A stretch of 64,000 nt of DNA from Plazaster borealis (lineage: Eukaryota > Echinodermata > Asteroidea > Forcipulatida > Labidiasteridae): the NCBI GenBank assembly GCA_021014325.1, contig CM037461.1:24475376-24539375 (forward strand), in the 5' to 3' direction. The position numbers and the translations under genes were made by a program. Shown piece after piece: positions 35,701 through 41,548 of this stretch; position 1 is the stretch's first letter; each line of letters opens with the position of its first letter. Below the pieces are notes generated by a model. The model was not told the DNA's origin and searched no databases. It saw nothing but the letters and a program-made list of their open reading frames with translations.

Positions 35701-35918
35701 AGTGGTAGCCTAACTTAATCAAGACAAAAGACAAATATTTATTTCATTTACTGAAAATATTATGTGTGCTTACCAAACACGAAGACGACGAGTGTTTCAT
35801 CCTTTGATACTTCTTCGACATGCTGACCAACCCGAATGCTCACTTTTGGACGGCGGTGAAAAAAGCCGTGCTCCTCCTCCTTCCGTCCCTCGGTTTCCGA
35901 GCTATTTCCACAACCCAT
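11502..35918 (-). CDS. N-myristoylation-motif protein with adenylate-kinase-like domain and degenerate P-loop (413 aa)
   Basis: Eight coding exons: 35918-35774, 28715-28555, 16007-15834, 14693-14556, 14145-13953, 12940-12849, 12257-12147, 11729-11502, phases 1,0,0,0,1,0,0, total 1242 nt. The start MGCGNSS fits the N-myristoylation rule (Gly2, Ser6), with Cys3 a possible palmitoylation site, so a membrane-anchored protein is likely. Residues 43-57 form a beta strand plus P-loop, VVFVFGGPGSKKGR, followed by VDDLVHMYGF as in adenylate kinases. Residues about 207-250 (Y...VKHFLHYFTNMGRLVTVDV...) match the adenylate kinase C-terminal region; the LID looks short. In the P-loop the Gly before the catalytic Lys is Lys and the Thr after it is Arg, so it may be catalytically weak or dead. 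Residues 272-413 match nothing I recognise. The name is by fold only. Confidence 0.85.
11751..12041 (+). repeat. 90-bp tandem repeat, 3 copies, in AK-like intron 7
   Basis: The words 'ggtcaatgtcaaaggtt', 'taagtccagtgtaatcaagg' and 'gtccttgcatag' recur at steps of 90 and 91 bp. The array starts about 20 bp upstream (gene sense) of the exon 8 acceptor and fills most of the 417-bp intron. Confidence 0.85.
12147..12257 (-). CDS. AK-like gene exon 7
   Basis: 111 nt, phase 0 to 0. Acceptor TTTTGCAG|GAC; donor GACAAG|GTAAAT. Residues 302-338, including APLVEAFAVDATDTSIL. Confidence 0.85.
12370..12480 (-). mobile_element. tRNA-Leu-type SINE body fragment
   Basis: 'atatgcagccaatccagaaac', 'caagccccttctctt', 'tgtcctgggt' match the body of the 55205-55606 copy; the head is missing. 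Confidence 0.55.
12484..12838 (+). repeat. About 88-bp tandem array with GAGGCAATTGCCTC core, 4 copies
   Basis: Units start CAGGCCTGATACTTCAC and contain the perfect palindrome GAGGCAATTGCCTC, then 'gtcattgccttggtgcccc' and 'ttgaaatgttccagt'. Starts at 12571, 12659 and 12746 give steps of 88 and 87. The same array type is at 26060-26400; single-copy relatives are at 22688-22855 and 34719-34879. It lies in AK-like intron 6. Confidence 0.85.
12849..12940 (-). CDS. AK-like gene exon 6
   Basis: 92 nt, phase 1 in, 0 out. Acceptor GGACAG|ACC; donor GCA|GTAAGT. Residues 271-301, Asp-rich start (DPSDFDGLDMDRYEL). The 88-bp array begins about 10 bp past its donor. Confidence 0.85.
13523..13707 (+). 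mobile_element. MITE, family T7
   Basis: 'caggcatatatgatcg' start, 'tacaagggctgacctacatg', 'taatagacttttcagg', ends 'atcacgcctg' as an inverted terminus. Relatives at 22338, 27690, 28064 and 30679. Confidence 0.65.
13953..14145 (-). CDS. AK-like gene exon 5
   Basis: 193 nt, phase 0 in, 1 out. Acceptor CCCTCAG|CGG; donor TTTTG|GTAAGA. Residues 207-271: RRNALYTSSVKHFLHYFTN, MGRLVTVDV and ADLIWHRVSDFF, the region that corresponds to the C-terminal helices and strand of adenylate kinases (Y..HF..YF...G.L..VD......V...V...F). Confidence 0.87.
14556..14693 (-). CDS. AK-like gene exon 4
   Basis: 138 nt, phase 0 to 0. Acceptor CTCTTACAG|TTC; donor ACACAG|GTAAAC. Residues 161-206: FPNIFALNLAIPEEKVIKQI, then a polar Lys/Ser/Asp-rich stretch where active adenylate kinases carry the LID; no LID motif is evident. 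Confidence 0.85.
15834..16007 (-). CDS. AK-like gene exon 3
   Basis: 174 nt, phase 0 to 0. Acceptor GTGTTTCAG|GAT; donor AAGAGG|GTAAGG. Residues 103-160: LLSLEWILELIGNEIE then HIVDIMPNLRFLLRCEKYI. The 'D-I-x-P' step sits where active adenylate kinases have the 'DGFPR' strand; the Arg is not conserved. Confidence 0.87.
16577..16690 (+). repeat. Dispersed repeat, also at 28238-28345
   Basis: 'ggcattgcatggtgaggtat' then 'caatgtatatt', 'cggtaacaccat', 'ctactttgctgtgtaga' and 'tttgagaacttgtcttgct' occur in the same order at both places. At 28 kb it interrupts a T7 element, so it is mobile or moved by duplication. Confidence 0.7.
17959..18123. mobile_element. Foldback MITE, family T2
   Basis: 'ctcgatttcacaaaac' at left and 'tttgtgaaatttag' at right are inverted; the centre has 'atagtgatttgtattgtgac' and 'atcac'. 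Other copies at 22074-22224 and 32271-32765. Confidence 0.75.
18229..18506 (+). mobile_element. MITE, family T6
   Basis: Terminal inverted 'agggttctcccc' / 'agggagaaccct'. The body has 'gcattctggaccca', 'aattgaaacaaggtctt', 'ttggtgtttatcttggtttt' and a 'gcgcgtatcggcacgca' end. Copies at 26538-26810 and, reversed, 45171-45435; a partial reversed copy at 23213-23376. Confidence 0.75.
19800..19967 (-). mobile_element. tRNA-Leu-type SINE, 3' body only
   Basis: Carries 'gtctcaaagcgctc', 'cctacaaggtatt', 'gcaccatgtaatggtttaca' and 'aggtgctgtggcgcaat', matching the 3' half of 55205-55606. The head is replaced by the telomere-like element that starts at about 19968. Confidence 0.7.
19968..20142. mobile_element. 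Palindromic element with telomere-like core
   Basis: Left 'tatgttccgacaccccttgt' and right 'acaaggggtt..gttgtcggaacata' are inverted around a (CCCTAA) tract at 20016-20060. The right end has 'agagcagtcactgta'; the reverse of this word starts the 37.1-kb array, so both loci belong to one family. Confidence 0.65.
20016..20060 (+). repeat. Interstitial telomere-type repeat, (CTAACC) x 7.5
   Basis: Perfect CTAACC units; TTAGGG is the usual telomere repeat of deuterostomes. It is internal to an element and flanked by ordinary intron sequence, so it is not a chromosome end. Confidence 0.9.
20155..20395 (+). pseudogene. LINE (non-LTR) reverse transcriptase C-terminal relic
   Basis: The plus frame reads NVSRKDHIPN..LYEDLP, KRRLKVAGHC, SDLVLWRPTHGKRSRGRQ. 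The order 'N-SW+D-I-N--LY--LP', 'RRL+--GH--R' and 'LLW-P-HG-RSRGRP--TY' is a recurrent tail of LINE reverse transcriptases. Only about 75 codons remain, with no catalytic core, and it is cut at 20394 by a T1 foldback. Recognition is from the motif pattern. Confidence 0.65.
20394..20684. mobile_element. Foldback MITE, family T1
   Basis: 'ggggcaatttcatagcgctg' and 'agctctatgaaattgggca' are inverted; internal 'agtaagcac' words also pair. It lies directly in the LINE relic, so it is the younger insertion. Confidence 0.7.
21881..22076. mobile_element. Foldback MITE, family T1
   Basis: Starts TGGGCCCAGTGTCATAGAGC and ends GCAGTTCTATGAAATTGGGCCCA; the arms pair through 'tgcttaac' and 'gcttagcagaaa'-type words around 'ggtagtttggctggtaac'. 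Confidence 0.8.
22074..22224. mobile_element. Foldback MITE, family T2
   Basis: 'agccgatttcacaaagc' and 'ctttgtgaaattggcccc' inverted ends; 'accatagtgatttgtattgt' centre. It abuts a T1 element. Confidence 0.75.
22338..22526 (+). mobile_element. MITE, family T7
   Basis: 'ggaaaaaagtaggaacattt', 'acaagggctgacctacatgt', 'aatagacttttcaggc' and 'gaagaatatcattcc' match the family at 27690-27875. Confidence 0.65.
22688..22855 (+). mobile_element. MITE with AGGCCTGGAATT terminus, single-copy relative of the 88-bp arrays
   Basis: 'aggcctggaatttcatcttt', 'gagggcaaggccattttcat', 'ttgcaaagggcacttccatt', 'gaaggggcaccaaggcc', 'ggccattgcctcc'. The near-identical copy at 34719-34879 ends in an inverted AATTCCAGGCCTG. 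Confidence 0.7.
23678..24046. mobile_element. MITE, family T3 (long inverted repeat)
   Basis: 'aaagggaaaccttgccttgg' left and 'ccaaggcaacgtgtcccttt' right are inverted; the centre has 'gtccgccattttgt' facing 'acaaaatggcggacc'. Other copies at 32381-32730 and 58378-58737. Confidence 0.8.
24125..24334 (+). mobile_element. MITE T4 partial copy
   Basis: 'ctcagattgtgtattccaat', 'cagattattcttcctgcgtg', 'gcaatatctcaaaaac', 'aggttagtttta' match 31870-32060. Confidence 0.7.
24666..24865. mobile_element. Foldback MITE, family T1
   Basis: 'tgggctcgatttcatagggc' and 'gctctatgaaatttggccca' inverted ends, 'gctaagcaaaaataagcaga' inside. Confidence 0.75.
25200..25434 (-). mobile_element. tRNA-Leu-derived SINE, 5' part
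   Basis: On the minus strand the head keeps 'ctctgttgtttctgatcagc', 'gtgtgggttcgagtcccagt' (B box), then 'attaagcaagacac' and 'tttgtcctttggatgggat'. The A-box region is degenerate. Confidence 0.7.
26060..26400 (+). repeat. About 88-bp tandem array, second locus, 4 copies
   Basis: Units start at 26069, 26157, 26245 and 26332 (steps 88, 88, 87) with the GAGGCAATTGCCTC palindrome in each. The following 100 bp (to about 26500) matches, reversed, the unrepeated rest of the 22688-22855 element. Confidence 0.85.
26538..26810 (+). mobile_element. MITE, family T6
   Basis: 'ggttctccccaggtttttt' to 'tgcatggggagaaccct' inverted ends; the body matches 18229-18506. Confidence 0.75.
27340..27515. mobile_element. 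Foldback element with CGAATGCG arms
   Basis: 'taaagcctggttcaaacttc' pairs with 'gaagtatgaactgagcttta'; 'gcgaatgcgaatgcg' pairs with 'cgcattcgcattc'. A diverged relative is at about 56370-56465. Confidence 0.75.
27690..27875 (+). mobile_element. MITE, family T7
   Basis: 'acaagggctgacctacatgc', 'ggctttaatagacttttcag', 'caaaatcggaaatcagacta', ends 'gaagaatatcatgcc'. Confidence 0.65.
28064..28371 (+). mobile_element. MITE T7 with a nested insertion
   Basis: Inverted ends 'caggcatgatattt' / 'aataccatgcctg'. The 28238-28345 stretch is the dispersed repeat seen at 16577-16690 and breaks the T7 sequence between 'aacagactt' and 'taagtaggaag'. Confidence 0.7.
28555..28715 (-). CDS. AK-like gene exon 2
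   Basis: 161 nt, phase 1 in, 0 out. Acceptor CCCTACAG|GAGG; donor CTCAAG|GTACGT. Residues 49-102: GGPGSKKGRIVDDLVHMYGF then ALIAEDLILKELPKK. This completes the P-loop, whose first Gly codon is split across the junction with exon 1. An isolated exon between introns of 7.1 and 12.5 kb. Confidence 0.88.
29288..29412. mobile_element. Small foldback element
   Basis: 'ttttccagacctcggcttgg' pairs with 'cccaagtagaggtttgggaa'. It explains part of the 157-aa plus frame at 29116-29589, which has no recognisable protein. Confidence 0.55.
30054..30322 (-). mobile_element. tRNA-derived SINE, family C, reversed copy
   Basis: Reverse complement of the 10781-11063 element: (GTTT)n tail at left, B box 'ggattTgaacccacaacc' and A box at the right end ('tctaaccacttgagca'). 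Confidence 0.85.
30485..30655 (-). mobile_element. tRNA-derived SINE, family B
   Basis: Minus strand reads GGGCTAGATAGCTCAGTTGG, 'tagagcgcc', then 'gttggttcaagtccgg': A and B boxes of a tRNA. The 3' side does not pair with GGGCTAG, so it is a SINE head and not a tRNA gene. Copies at 46563, 59158 and 62600. Confidence 0.8.
30679..30847 (+). mobile_element. MITE, family T7, diverged
   Basis: 'caggcatggtatttgg' to 'aacatcatgcctac' inverted ends, 'gcacaagggcaaacctaaat' inside. Confidence 0.6.
31681..32074 (+). mobile_element. MITE, family T4, complete with TTAA flanks
   Basis: Begins TTAAAGGGTCTGTATACG and ends AATCCCTTTAA; the TTAA at both ends fits a duplicated TTAA target as used by piggyBac-type transposases. 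There is no coding frame, so it is non-autonomous. Confidence 0.8.
32271..32765. mobile_element. MITE T2 carrying a nested T3 insertion
   Basis: Outer inverted ends 'ggctcgatttcacaaagagc' / 'gctttgtgaaatcggcc'. The T2 sequence breaks after 'gctcatc' at TTAA and resumes 'gatgaatcttag' after the T3 element, with TTAA on both sides. Confidence 0.8.
32381..32730. mobile_element. MITE, family T3, nested in T2
   Basis: Ends 'aaagggacacgttgccttgg' and 'ccaaggcaatggtcccttt' with flanking TTAA; long inverted centre ('gcgtggttttcc' / 'ggaaaaccacgc'). The 94-aa plus frame at 32453-32737 is inside it and is not a gene. Confidence 0.85.
33440..33745 (-). repeat. Possible retroelement tail
   Basis: An open frame of 101 codons with INAKNRPDVLTLAESLSKPS and KIKIPKAND. 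The DNA word 'gagactctgctagggtcaaa' resembles a sequence I associate with retroelement 3' ends in deuterostomes, but I cannot name the family. It could be chance. Confidence 0.3.
34719..34879 (+). mobile_element. MITE with inverted CAGGCCTGGAATT ends
   Basis: CAGGCCTGGAATT at left, AATTCCAGGCCTG at right; the body matches 22688-22855 and carries one copy of the module that is tandemly expanded at 12.5 and 26.1 kb. Confidence 0.8.
35774..35918 (-). CDS. AK-like gene exon 1 (myristoylation signal)
   Basis: ATG at 35918-35916 in good context (A at -3, G at +4); 48 codons plus one base, donor TTTG|GTAAGC at 35773-35772. It encodes MGCGNSSETEGRKEEEHG and ends TLVVFVF, the strand that leads into the P-loop. 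The MGxxxS start is the reason for choosing this ATG. Confidence 0.87.
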
Positions 35919-35979
35919 TTCTCTTCAAAGTCTCAAATTTGCAGTGCAGAAAACATCACTAAAAACCTTTTTAAGAAGT

Positions 35980-36126
35980 TTAGACGATAAATTCGGAACA
36001 GTTTTCTTGTAATTTCAAACCAATAAGCGATGACACCGTAGTATTTGCCGTGATATTTTGAAGAGGATCGCCCACTTTTCTACTGACGGAGAGATACGCT
36101 CTTTTCAAGTTCACAGCAGCAGACAT
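35980..36126 (-). other. Possible upstream ORF in AK-like 5' leader (48 codons)
   Basis: If transcription starts right of about 36.13 kb, the leader holds an ATG at 36131 (6 codons), one at 36126 (48 codons, ends 35980) and another short one before the main ATG. These could limit translation. No protein similarity is seen. Confidence 0.3.
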
Positions 36127-36157
36127 CTCATTTTAATTTTTCCCCAATAGTCTTTCC

Positions 36158-36167
36158 AAAATGGCGG
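36158..36167 (+). promoter_or_regulatory. YY1-type site AAAATGGCGG near AK-like start
   Basis: AAAATGGCGGC matches the AAnATGGCGGC word bound by YY1, which is common at start sites of TATA-less animal genes. It lies 240 bp upstream of the AK-like ATG, in opposite orientation. Confidence 0.4.
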
Positions 36168-37118
36168 CTTCGGGTTGCCATGAGGCTCGTTCTAGTTTGA
36201 CATTATTTATATTTTATTTATTTAATATTTACAACTTTATTTATCAAAATTTAAGGTCATAAATATTACAAGGGGGCTTATCTTTTTTATATTAAAATGA
36301 AATAAACCAATCTGTCTATTATACATTAATCATAAAAATATAACCAAGCCGAAGAGAGTACCAATTTCTAAATACCGTCAACGAGCGTCATGCAACATTC
36401 GTTAAATACCGATTACTACCGTCACTCAGTAACCACACAGTCTCATCCACACTACACTTGTTTTTCTTCTAATTCTTCACACATGTAGACTGTATGTTAA
36501 TCATTATCACCGGCCGCTCCTACGTATGTTTGCGCCCAAAGTAAATAATTCGTCAATAACTAACCGTGTCAAACTAATGTTTGGCAATTTGATCTCCTAT
36601 TCAAAATGAGACAATGTTTAGAATCTTAAACTTTCAGAGTTGATATTCTACCGGTAGCTCTTTAAAAAGGTTCGTGGCTGCATTCATTTCCAAGTTGCAA
36701 ATTGTTTACCCACCGCCGAACCCAAACAGCAAAAACAAGGGATAATATGATCATACATAAGTGAAAGACAAAACTCAAATTAAAAAATAAATCACAACAC
36801 AAATTAATTTAAACTCTTTCATTTATTTTCAACAAACAAGGGTTAAATTAAGCAGCATGAAATTTTCTCCTAAACATCACCACTAAACCCAAGTGAAGTC
36901 AGTTTTAAAGGCAGTTATTAACTACTGAATGTGAATTAAGCTTATAACTACACAAAGCAATGCTGAACCATAGCTTCTATTATCATTTAAAGAATACTTG
37001 TTCAAAATAGATTATGTATTTAGGGAAATAACCTTGACAAAAACTGTAACATTGAATTGTTTACGAAATTTTGATTACTGACCCCCATTGACCGTCACAC
37101 AAGAATATTGAGTCCCAA

Positions 37119-37600
37119 GGTCAGTGACTGCTCTACACCCGACACCCCTATCTTCCGACAACCCTATGTTCCGACAACCCTATGTTCCGACACCCCTATG
37201 TTCCGACAACCCTATGTTCCGACAACCCTATGTTCCGACAACCCTATGTTCTGACAACCCTATGTTCCGATAACCCCTATGTTCCAATAACCTTATGTTC
37301 AAACAACCCTATGTTCCATTACAACCCTATGTTCCGATAACCCCTATGTTCCAACAACCCTATGTTCCAACAACCCCAATGTTCCGACAACCCTATGTTC
37401 CAACAACCCTATGTTCCGATAACCCCTATGTTCCAACAACCCTATGTTCCGATAACCCCTATGTTCCAACAACCCTATGTTCCGATAACCCCTATGTTCC
37501 AAAAAATCAAAAAATGGTTTACACGCTAAGGTTAGGGTTAGGAAAATACACTAAGGATGTTGAAAGAATGGGGGGTTGGAACATAGGGTGTTCAAGTTGA
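37119..37600 (+). repeat. 16-bp minisatellite in a telomere-like element
   Basis: 'cagtgactgctct' start, then about 22 units of 'ccgacaaccctatgtt' (37141-37501, some with ATAACCCC), then GGTTAGGGTTAGG at about 37533 and an inverted 'ggaacatagggtgtt' at the end. Shares start, unit and core with 19968-20142. Confidence 0.85.
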
Positions 37601-37729
37601 TAATAAAGTAGAAACAAAATTGAAAATCCAAGATAGACAAAACATTTATGTATGTTATTTAGGGAAATAGCTTTCACAACTCATTGCGAAAACATGATTA
37701 TACAGCTGAAGATGTGTATACGTACATGT

Positions 37730-38095
37730 ATAATAATAACAATAATAGGCATTTATTGGGCGTTTTAACCCCAGTGTATCAAAGCCCCTTACACTATTAC
37801 TACCCCTGTTCATTGTGCCTTATGCATTCCTGAAACTATCTCATCTCCTTTGGAGTATGCAACACTGGGAACCAAATTGGCAAACAGGTTGCTAAATCAT
37901 ACACATCAATAATCTTTACCCTCACAGGTACCCATTTACTTCTGGGTGATGAGAAGCAATTATAGTTAAGTGTCTTGCCAAAGAACACAAGTGTCAACCC
38001 AAGAGACCAATGAATGATCTGGATGATTCAGAGTTCAGAGATTGAGTTTGCCGAGTCTAGACCGCGACGCTCTACAAATTATTTCAATTATTCAT
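37730..38095 (-). mobile_element. SINE body with (AAT)n tail, family E
   Basis: (AATAAC)n at left, 'gcattcctgaaactatctc', 'ctcctttggagtatg', 'gtgtcttgccaaagaacaca' and 'gaccgcgacgctctac' at right, a degenerate tRNA-like head. Relative at 41868-42050. Confidence 0.6.
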
Positions 38096-39575
38096 TGCAT
38101 TGGAGCACTGATAGAATAATAGAAAAAACTAAATAATTCAACACAGACACAACACACACACAGCAGCAGCAGCAGGTTTAATTTTCAACTGAATTGAAAA
38201 TTTTTTTTAGCAAAGCTGCCATTGATTTGCATTTGCTATCAGGAGATTTTTTACACAACAATCAGAGATATTAGAGATAATTAGAACATAATACAATAAA
38301 ACAAAGTTTCCATAATCAGTTTTTTTTTCAAAATTGTTCATCAGAACAAGGAAAGATTATTTTTTTTCAAGGGACAGGATCAGAGTTGGGAGAGTTTTAT
38401 TATATATTTTTTTTTTTTTTTTTTTTTAAATCAATATATATTAATTAAAATAAAAAAATTTTTTTTTCATAAATTTAGAGACAAGGAGACAAGGATTTAG
38501 TAAAGGGCAGGGCCTCTTGAAATTTAAAGATGTTGTGGAACATTTTTCAAGGGGCCAAGCAAAGAGGAGGGGGGGCGGGGCACTGGGGCACTAAGCCATA
38601 TGTGAATTGGACTGAGGACTGCACTAGTAAACTATGGGATCAGGCATACGTCATGTACCACCATGATTAGAGTCCAACAGTCATAATCGGAGTTTCCATA
38701 TAGTGTTGGTTTTTGTTAGAGTAAGGAACGATCTAAATAGTAAATAACTTGAGGGTTACATTGAATTTCATGCTGTAAATTTGTGACGGAATTTGTACAA
38801 TTTTTACTAAATAAATAAAAGATCCATAACTTTAAAATGTATTACTAACGTAGTGTTATGAAACCATTATCAATACAATTGAATACATGGCCAAAGACAG
38901 TATGTGATTTTCAATAAATTATGATTATCAATGCATCATAAATAAATACAGGTATGTAGTAAAAGATTATATGAGATTATCAAACAACTTTTTGTAGAGT
39001 ACTCTTTGTAAAATGAAAATTAATACATCATTATGTCGTCATAATATGATCAGTGAAAACATGGGAAGGCACCTAATACAAACCCCATGCAGCGGTTCAG
39101 ACATTTTCAAGTGCGCTCTGAACTTTTCAGGTCCTCTCAGCTCCTGTATACGCAAACAAGATCTATCTAGTGCCCCCTATACGGAATAAGGCGCGATCTC
39201 ACTTGAGAATGTCCAAACGGCTACAGGGATTACAGTTTAGTGCCTTCCGAAAACATTGCTCAATGGTGTGTTCTATAGACAGAAAATAATAAATGCGTTT
39301 TTATTGAATACATTTTGATGAGTAACTATGTGGAAATTTTAAAATGTGAAATTGAATCACGCTAATTAGTAAATTAGTTTTCAGAAGAAAATGGCAAACC
39401 TCATCTTAATTCATCTTTAGTTTAAAAAAGGTACTGGGAGTAGGTCACTGTTAGGGTGTAGACCCAAAGTCTATACATTAATTATGTTAAATTCACTACA
39501 ATCCTGTAAATAAGAAGTACTGAAAACAGTTGCCATCTTGTCGGATAAAGTCAAAATGTCACCAGCGCCTGCATC

Positions 39576-39829
39576 TGGGCCTAACTTCATGGCTCTGCTT
39601 ACCGTAAGCAAAGAATCGGCGCTTACGGAAGCAGGGAATTCCGCGCTTACGTCAAGGGTTTTTCCCGGGTAAGCAGGGAATTTTTGCTTGTGCACGTGCG
39701 TACTCCATGTTACTAGGCATTCTTCACTTTAACACAGCTAGCGCAGAAATTCGGCGCTTGCACAGTAAGCGGAGAATGGTGATCATAAGCGCAGAATTCA
39801 GCGGTAAGCAGAGCCATGAAATTGGGCCC
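39576..39829. mobile_element. Foldback MITE, family T1, GC-richer variant
   Basis: 'gggcctaacttcatggctct' and 'agagccatgaaattgggccc' inverted; internal 'cggcgcttac' / 'gtaagcgcagaattc' words pair. Confidence 0.75.
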
Positions 39830-39879
39830 TGCATTATCCAAAACAACAAACAGAGTTCCAGCCTCGCTATTGTTACAAT

Positions 39880-40006
39880 AAGCCGTTTCTGAACTAACGG
39901 CTGCAGCTTGCGGCTTGATCACCATGACAACGTGTATTGAAGCGTAGTCTGCCCTTAGCAACACCCATAGCAACAGCCACAGCCACCAATTCAGACATGG
40001 CCTTAG
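39880..40006. mobile_element. Foldback MITE, family F2
   Basis: 'aagccgtttctgaactaacg' and 'ccaattcagacatggcctta' ends. Relatives: 50210-50353 (complete), 51042-51124 (half) and pieces within 51905-52425. Confidence 0.65.
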
Positions 40007-40382
40007 TTTCAATGAAGGAAAACCAAGATGGCTACTACACCATGATAAAAGTCCATAGCAAATAATGGAATATATCTCAACAATACTCACTCAAAGTTTA
40101 AAAACAGATAAAGGGAGTTTTGTTTCAGGTTAATGATCCTAATAAATATATGTACATAAACACAAACTCCATATACTTCAAGCACACAACTAGTTCTATA
40201 CTATTGCGAATTATTAAAAAAACACTAGCATTTTCTTTGGAGAAATCTACAGAATTCTGCCCAAAAAGTCTCATAAACCTCTGAGATTATGATTATGGTT
40301 TTACACTAACATGTACACCAATGTGTGACACTTGGTGCTTATTAATCAGTTTTGATCTTGTGAGTCTAAACTAAAGATTATA

Positions 40383-40617
40383 GAGCGCCAAAGTCGCAGA
40401 TGGGGAACTGGAACTCTATCTATTGTTGGAATGTAAAATACTCATGGGCGCCATTTCAGCAAGCAAATGTTATCGCATGGTCGCAATAGTCATTGTCCAC
40501 ACTAATCTAGTGTGGCATCAAAAGAGTTGCTTGCTGAAATGGCGTCCAGTGCACTTTTCACGCTGCAGCCCGAGGTTCCCAAACTTGCGACTTCGGCGCT
40601 TTTAACCTCGGCGCTCT
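40383..40617. mobile_element. Foldback element with GCGCCATTTCAGCAAGCAA arms
   Basis: 'gcgccatttcagcaagcaa' pairs with 'ttgcttgctgaaatggcg'; outer 'tagagcgccaaagtcgca' pairs with 'tgcgacttcggcgctt'. Confidence 0.7.
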
Positions 40618-40824
40618 AAACCAAAATCAACCTCTTCATCCTTGATGCTAGTACTACATCAACTAAACCTTTGAAGTTGTTCTTTACTACAATCTATTGC
40701 CAATAAATATTTTAAATCAAAAAATTTGTCAAATCCAAGACTTTTTTTAGCTGTTAAAAATTGAACTCTTTTTTAGTAAGAATAGGTTACACAGTAAACA
40801 ATAGTTGCACGCTGTGACAGGAGA

Positions 40825-41159
40825 CTTCAGGACAATAGGTGGCAGCATACAAACCAGGTAATTTTTCCGTCGTTTATGTAGTTCTGAGCTAGTCTTGATT
40901 GGCGACGCTTGTTGGGTTAGTTACCGATATCACAACACGAATTACTGGAGAATAGATATCTGCATCAAACAAATATCTGGATCAGTTTTGAACCAGAGTC
41001 GTAGACTTGACCAGTCCTTCCAACAAGTCGGTGCTGTGCCCTCTACCTGCGAGTAATACAAAAACTAGCGTCGCCAATCAAGACTAATTCTGAGCATGTG
41101 CACACTTCAAAGAACAATGGATTTACCTGGTAAGTCTGCTGCTACCTAGTGTCCTGAAG
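40825..41159. mobile_element. Foldback element F1 with an inner inverted repeat
   Basis: Outer ends match 4517-4663 ('cttcaggac..taggtggcagca' / 'tgctgctaccta..gtcctgaag'). Inside, 'gtcttgattggcgacgc' and 'gcgtcgccaatcaagac' form a second inverted pair missing from the short copy. Confidence 0.75.
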
Positions 41160-41185
41160 AGGGTTTTTTATATTATTATTATTGG

Positions 41186-41191
41186 TTTATT
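41186..41191 (-). terminator. Candidate poly(A) signal of RIC3
   Basis: AATAAA on the minus strand, 358 bp past the RIC3 stop and the first such hexamer I see there. No transcript evidence. Confidence 0.3.
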
Positions 41192-41548
41192 AAAATTCAA
41201 ACATCGCAGCCCTAAATCCGAATTGCATTAAAAAACATCAAAGCTCAGCGGCAACAAAAACTTGACAATCCATGGGACCGCCGGAATGTTCAAAATACCA
41301 ATGCGCGTATTCACTCGTGTAGGATTGCTCCCGTACTTCAGCACAATGATGCGGTCTAATGGTTTGCGGGCGTGTGCCCACGGGAACGTTCTTTTGCATC
41401 TAGAACGTACCAGACTTTTGAGTAGCTCCCTATTAGGTTAGGGTGAGATAGGTAAAGTTAAATTCGTAGAACCATACAGCACGTAGTTTGTAAGTAGAAG
41501 AGAGAAAACTCCAATCACTAAATAATTAACAACAAACCATGAACCATG

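Larger units (their letters stand above)
28716..35773 (-). other. AK-like gene intron 1 (7.1 kb)
   Basis: No exon found. Contents: a foldback (29288-29412), SINEs (30054-30322, 30485-30655), T7 (30679-30847), a short SINE-like tail (about 31195-31300), T4 (31681-32074), T2 with T3 inside it (32271-32765), a possible retroelement tail (33440-33745) and the 34719-34879 MITE. 32.8-33.4, 33.8-34.7 and 34.9-35.7 kb hold nothing I recognise. Confidence 0.65.
36168..41548. other. Intergenic region between AK-like gene and RIC3
   Basis: No gene seen. AT-rich to 37.1 kb; a 16-bp minisatellite with a telomere-like end (37119-37600); a SINE body (37730-38095); poly-T and AT-rich 38.2-39.5 kb; a T1 foldback (39576-39829); further foldbacks (39880-40006, 40383-40617, 40825-41159). 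The 125-codon frame at 39713-40090 falls over foldback sequence. Confidence 0.65.

Noticed and set aside
37295..37600. 101-aa frame with repeated 'NPYVPTTLCSD'
   Set aside because: Translation of the 16-bp minisatellite.
39713..40090. 125-aa minus-strand ORF
   Set aside because: Runs over T1 and F2 foldback sequence; no recognisable protein.
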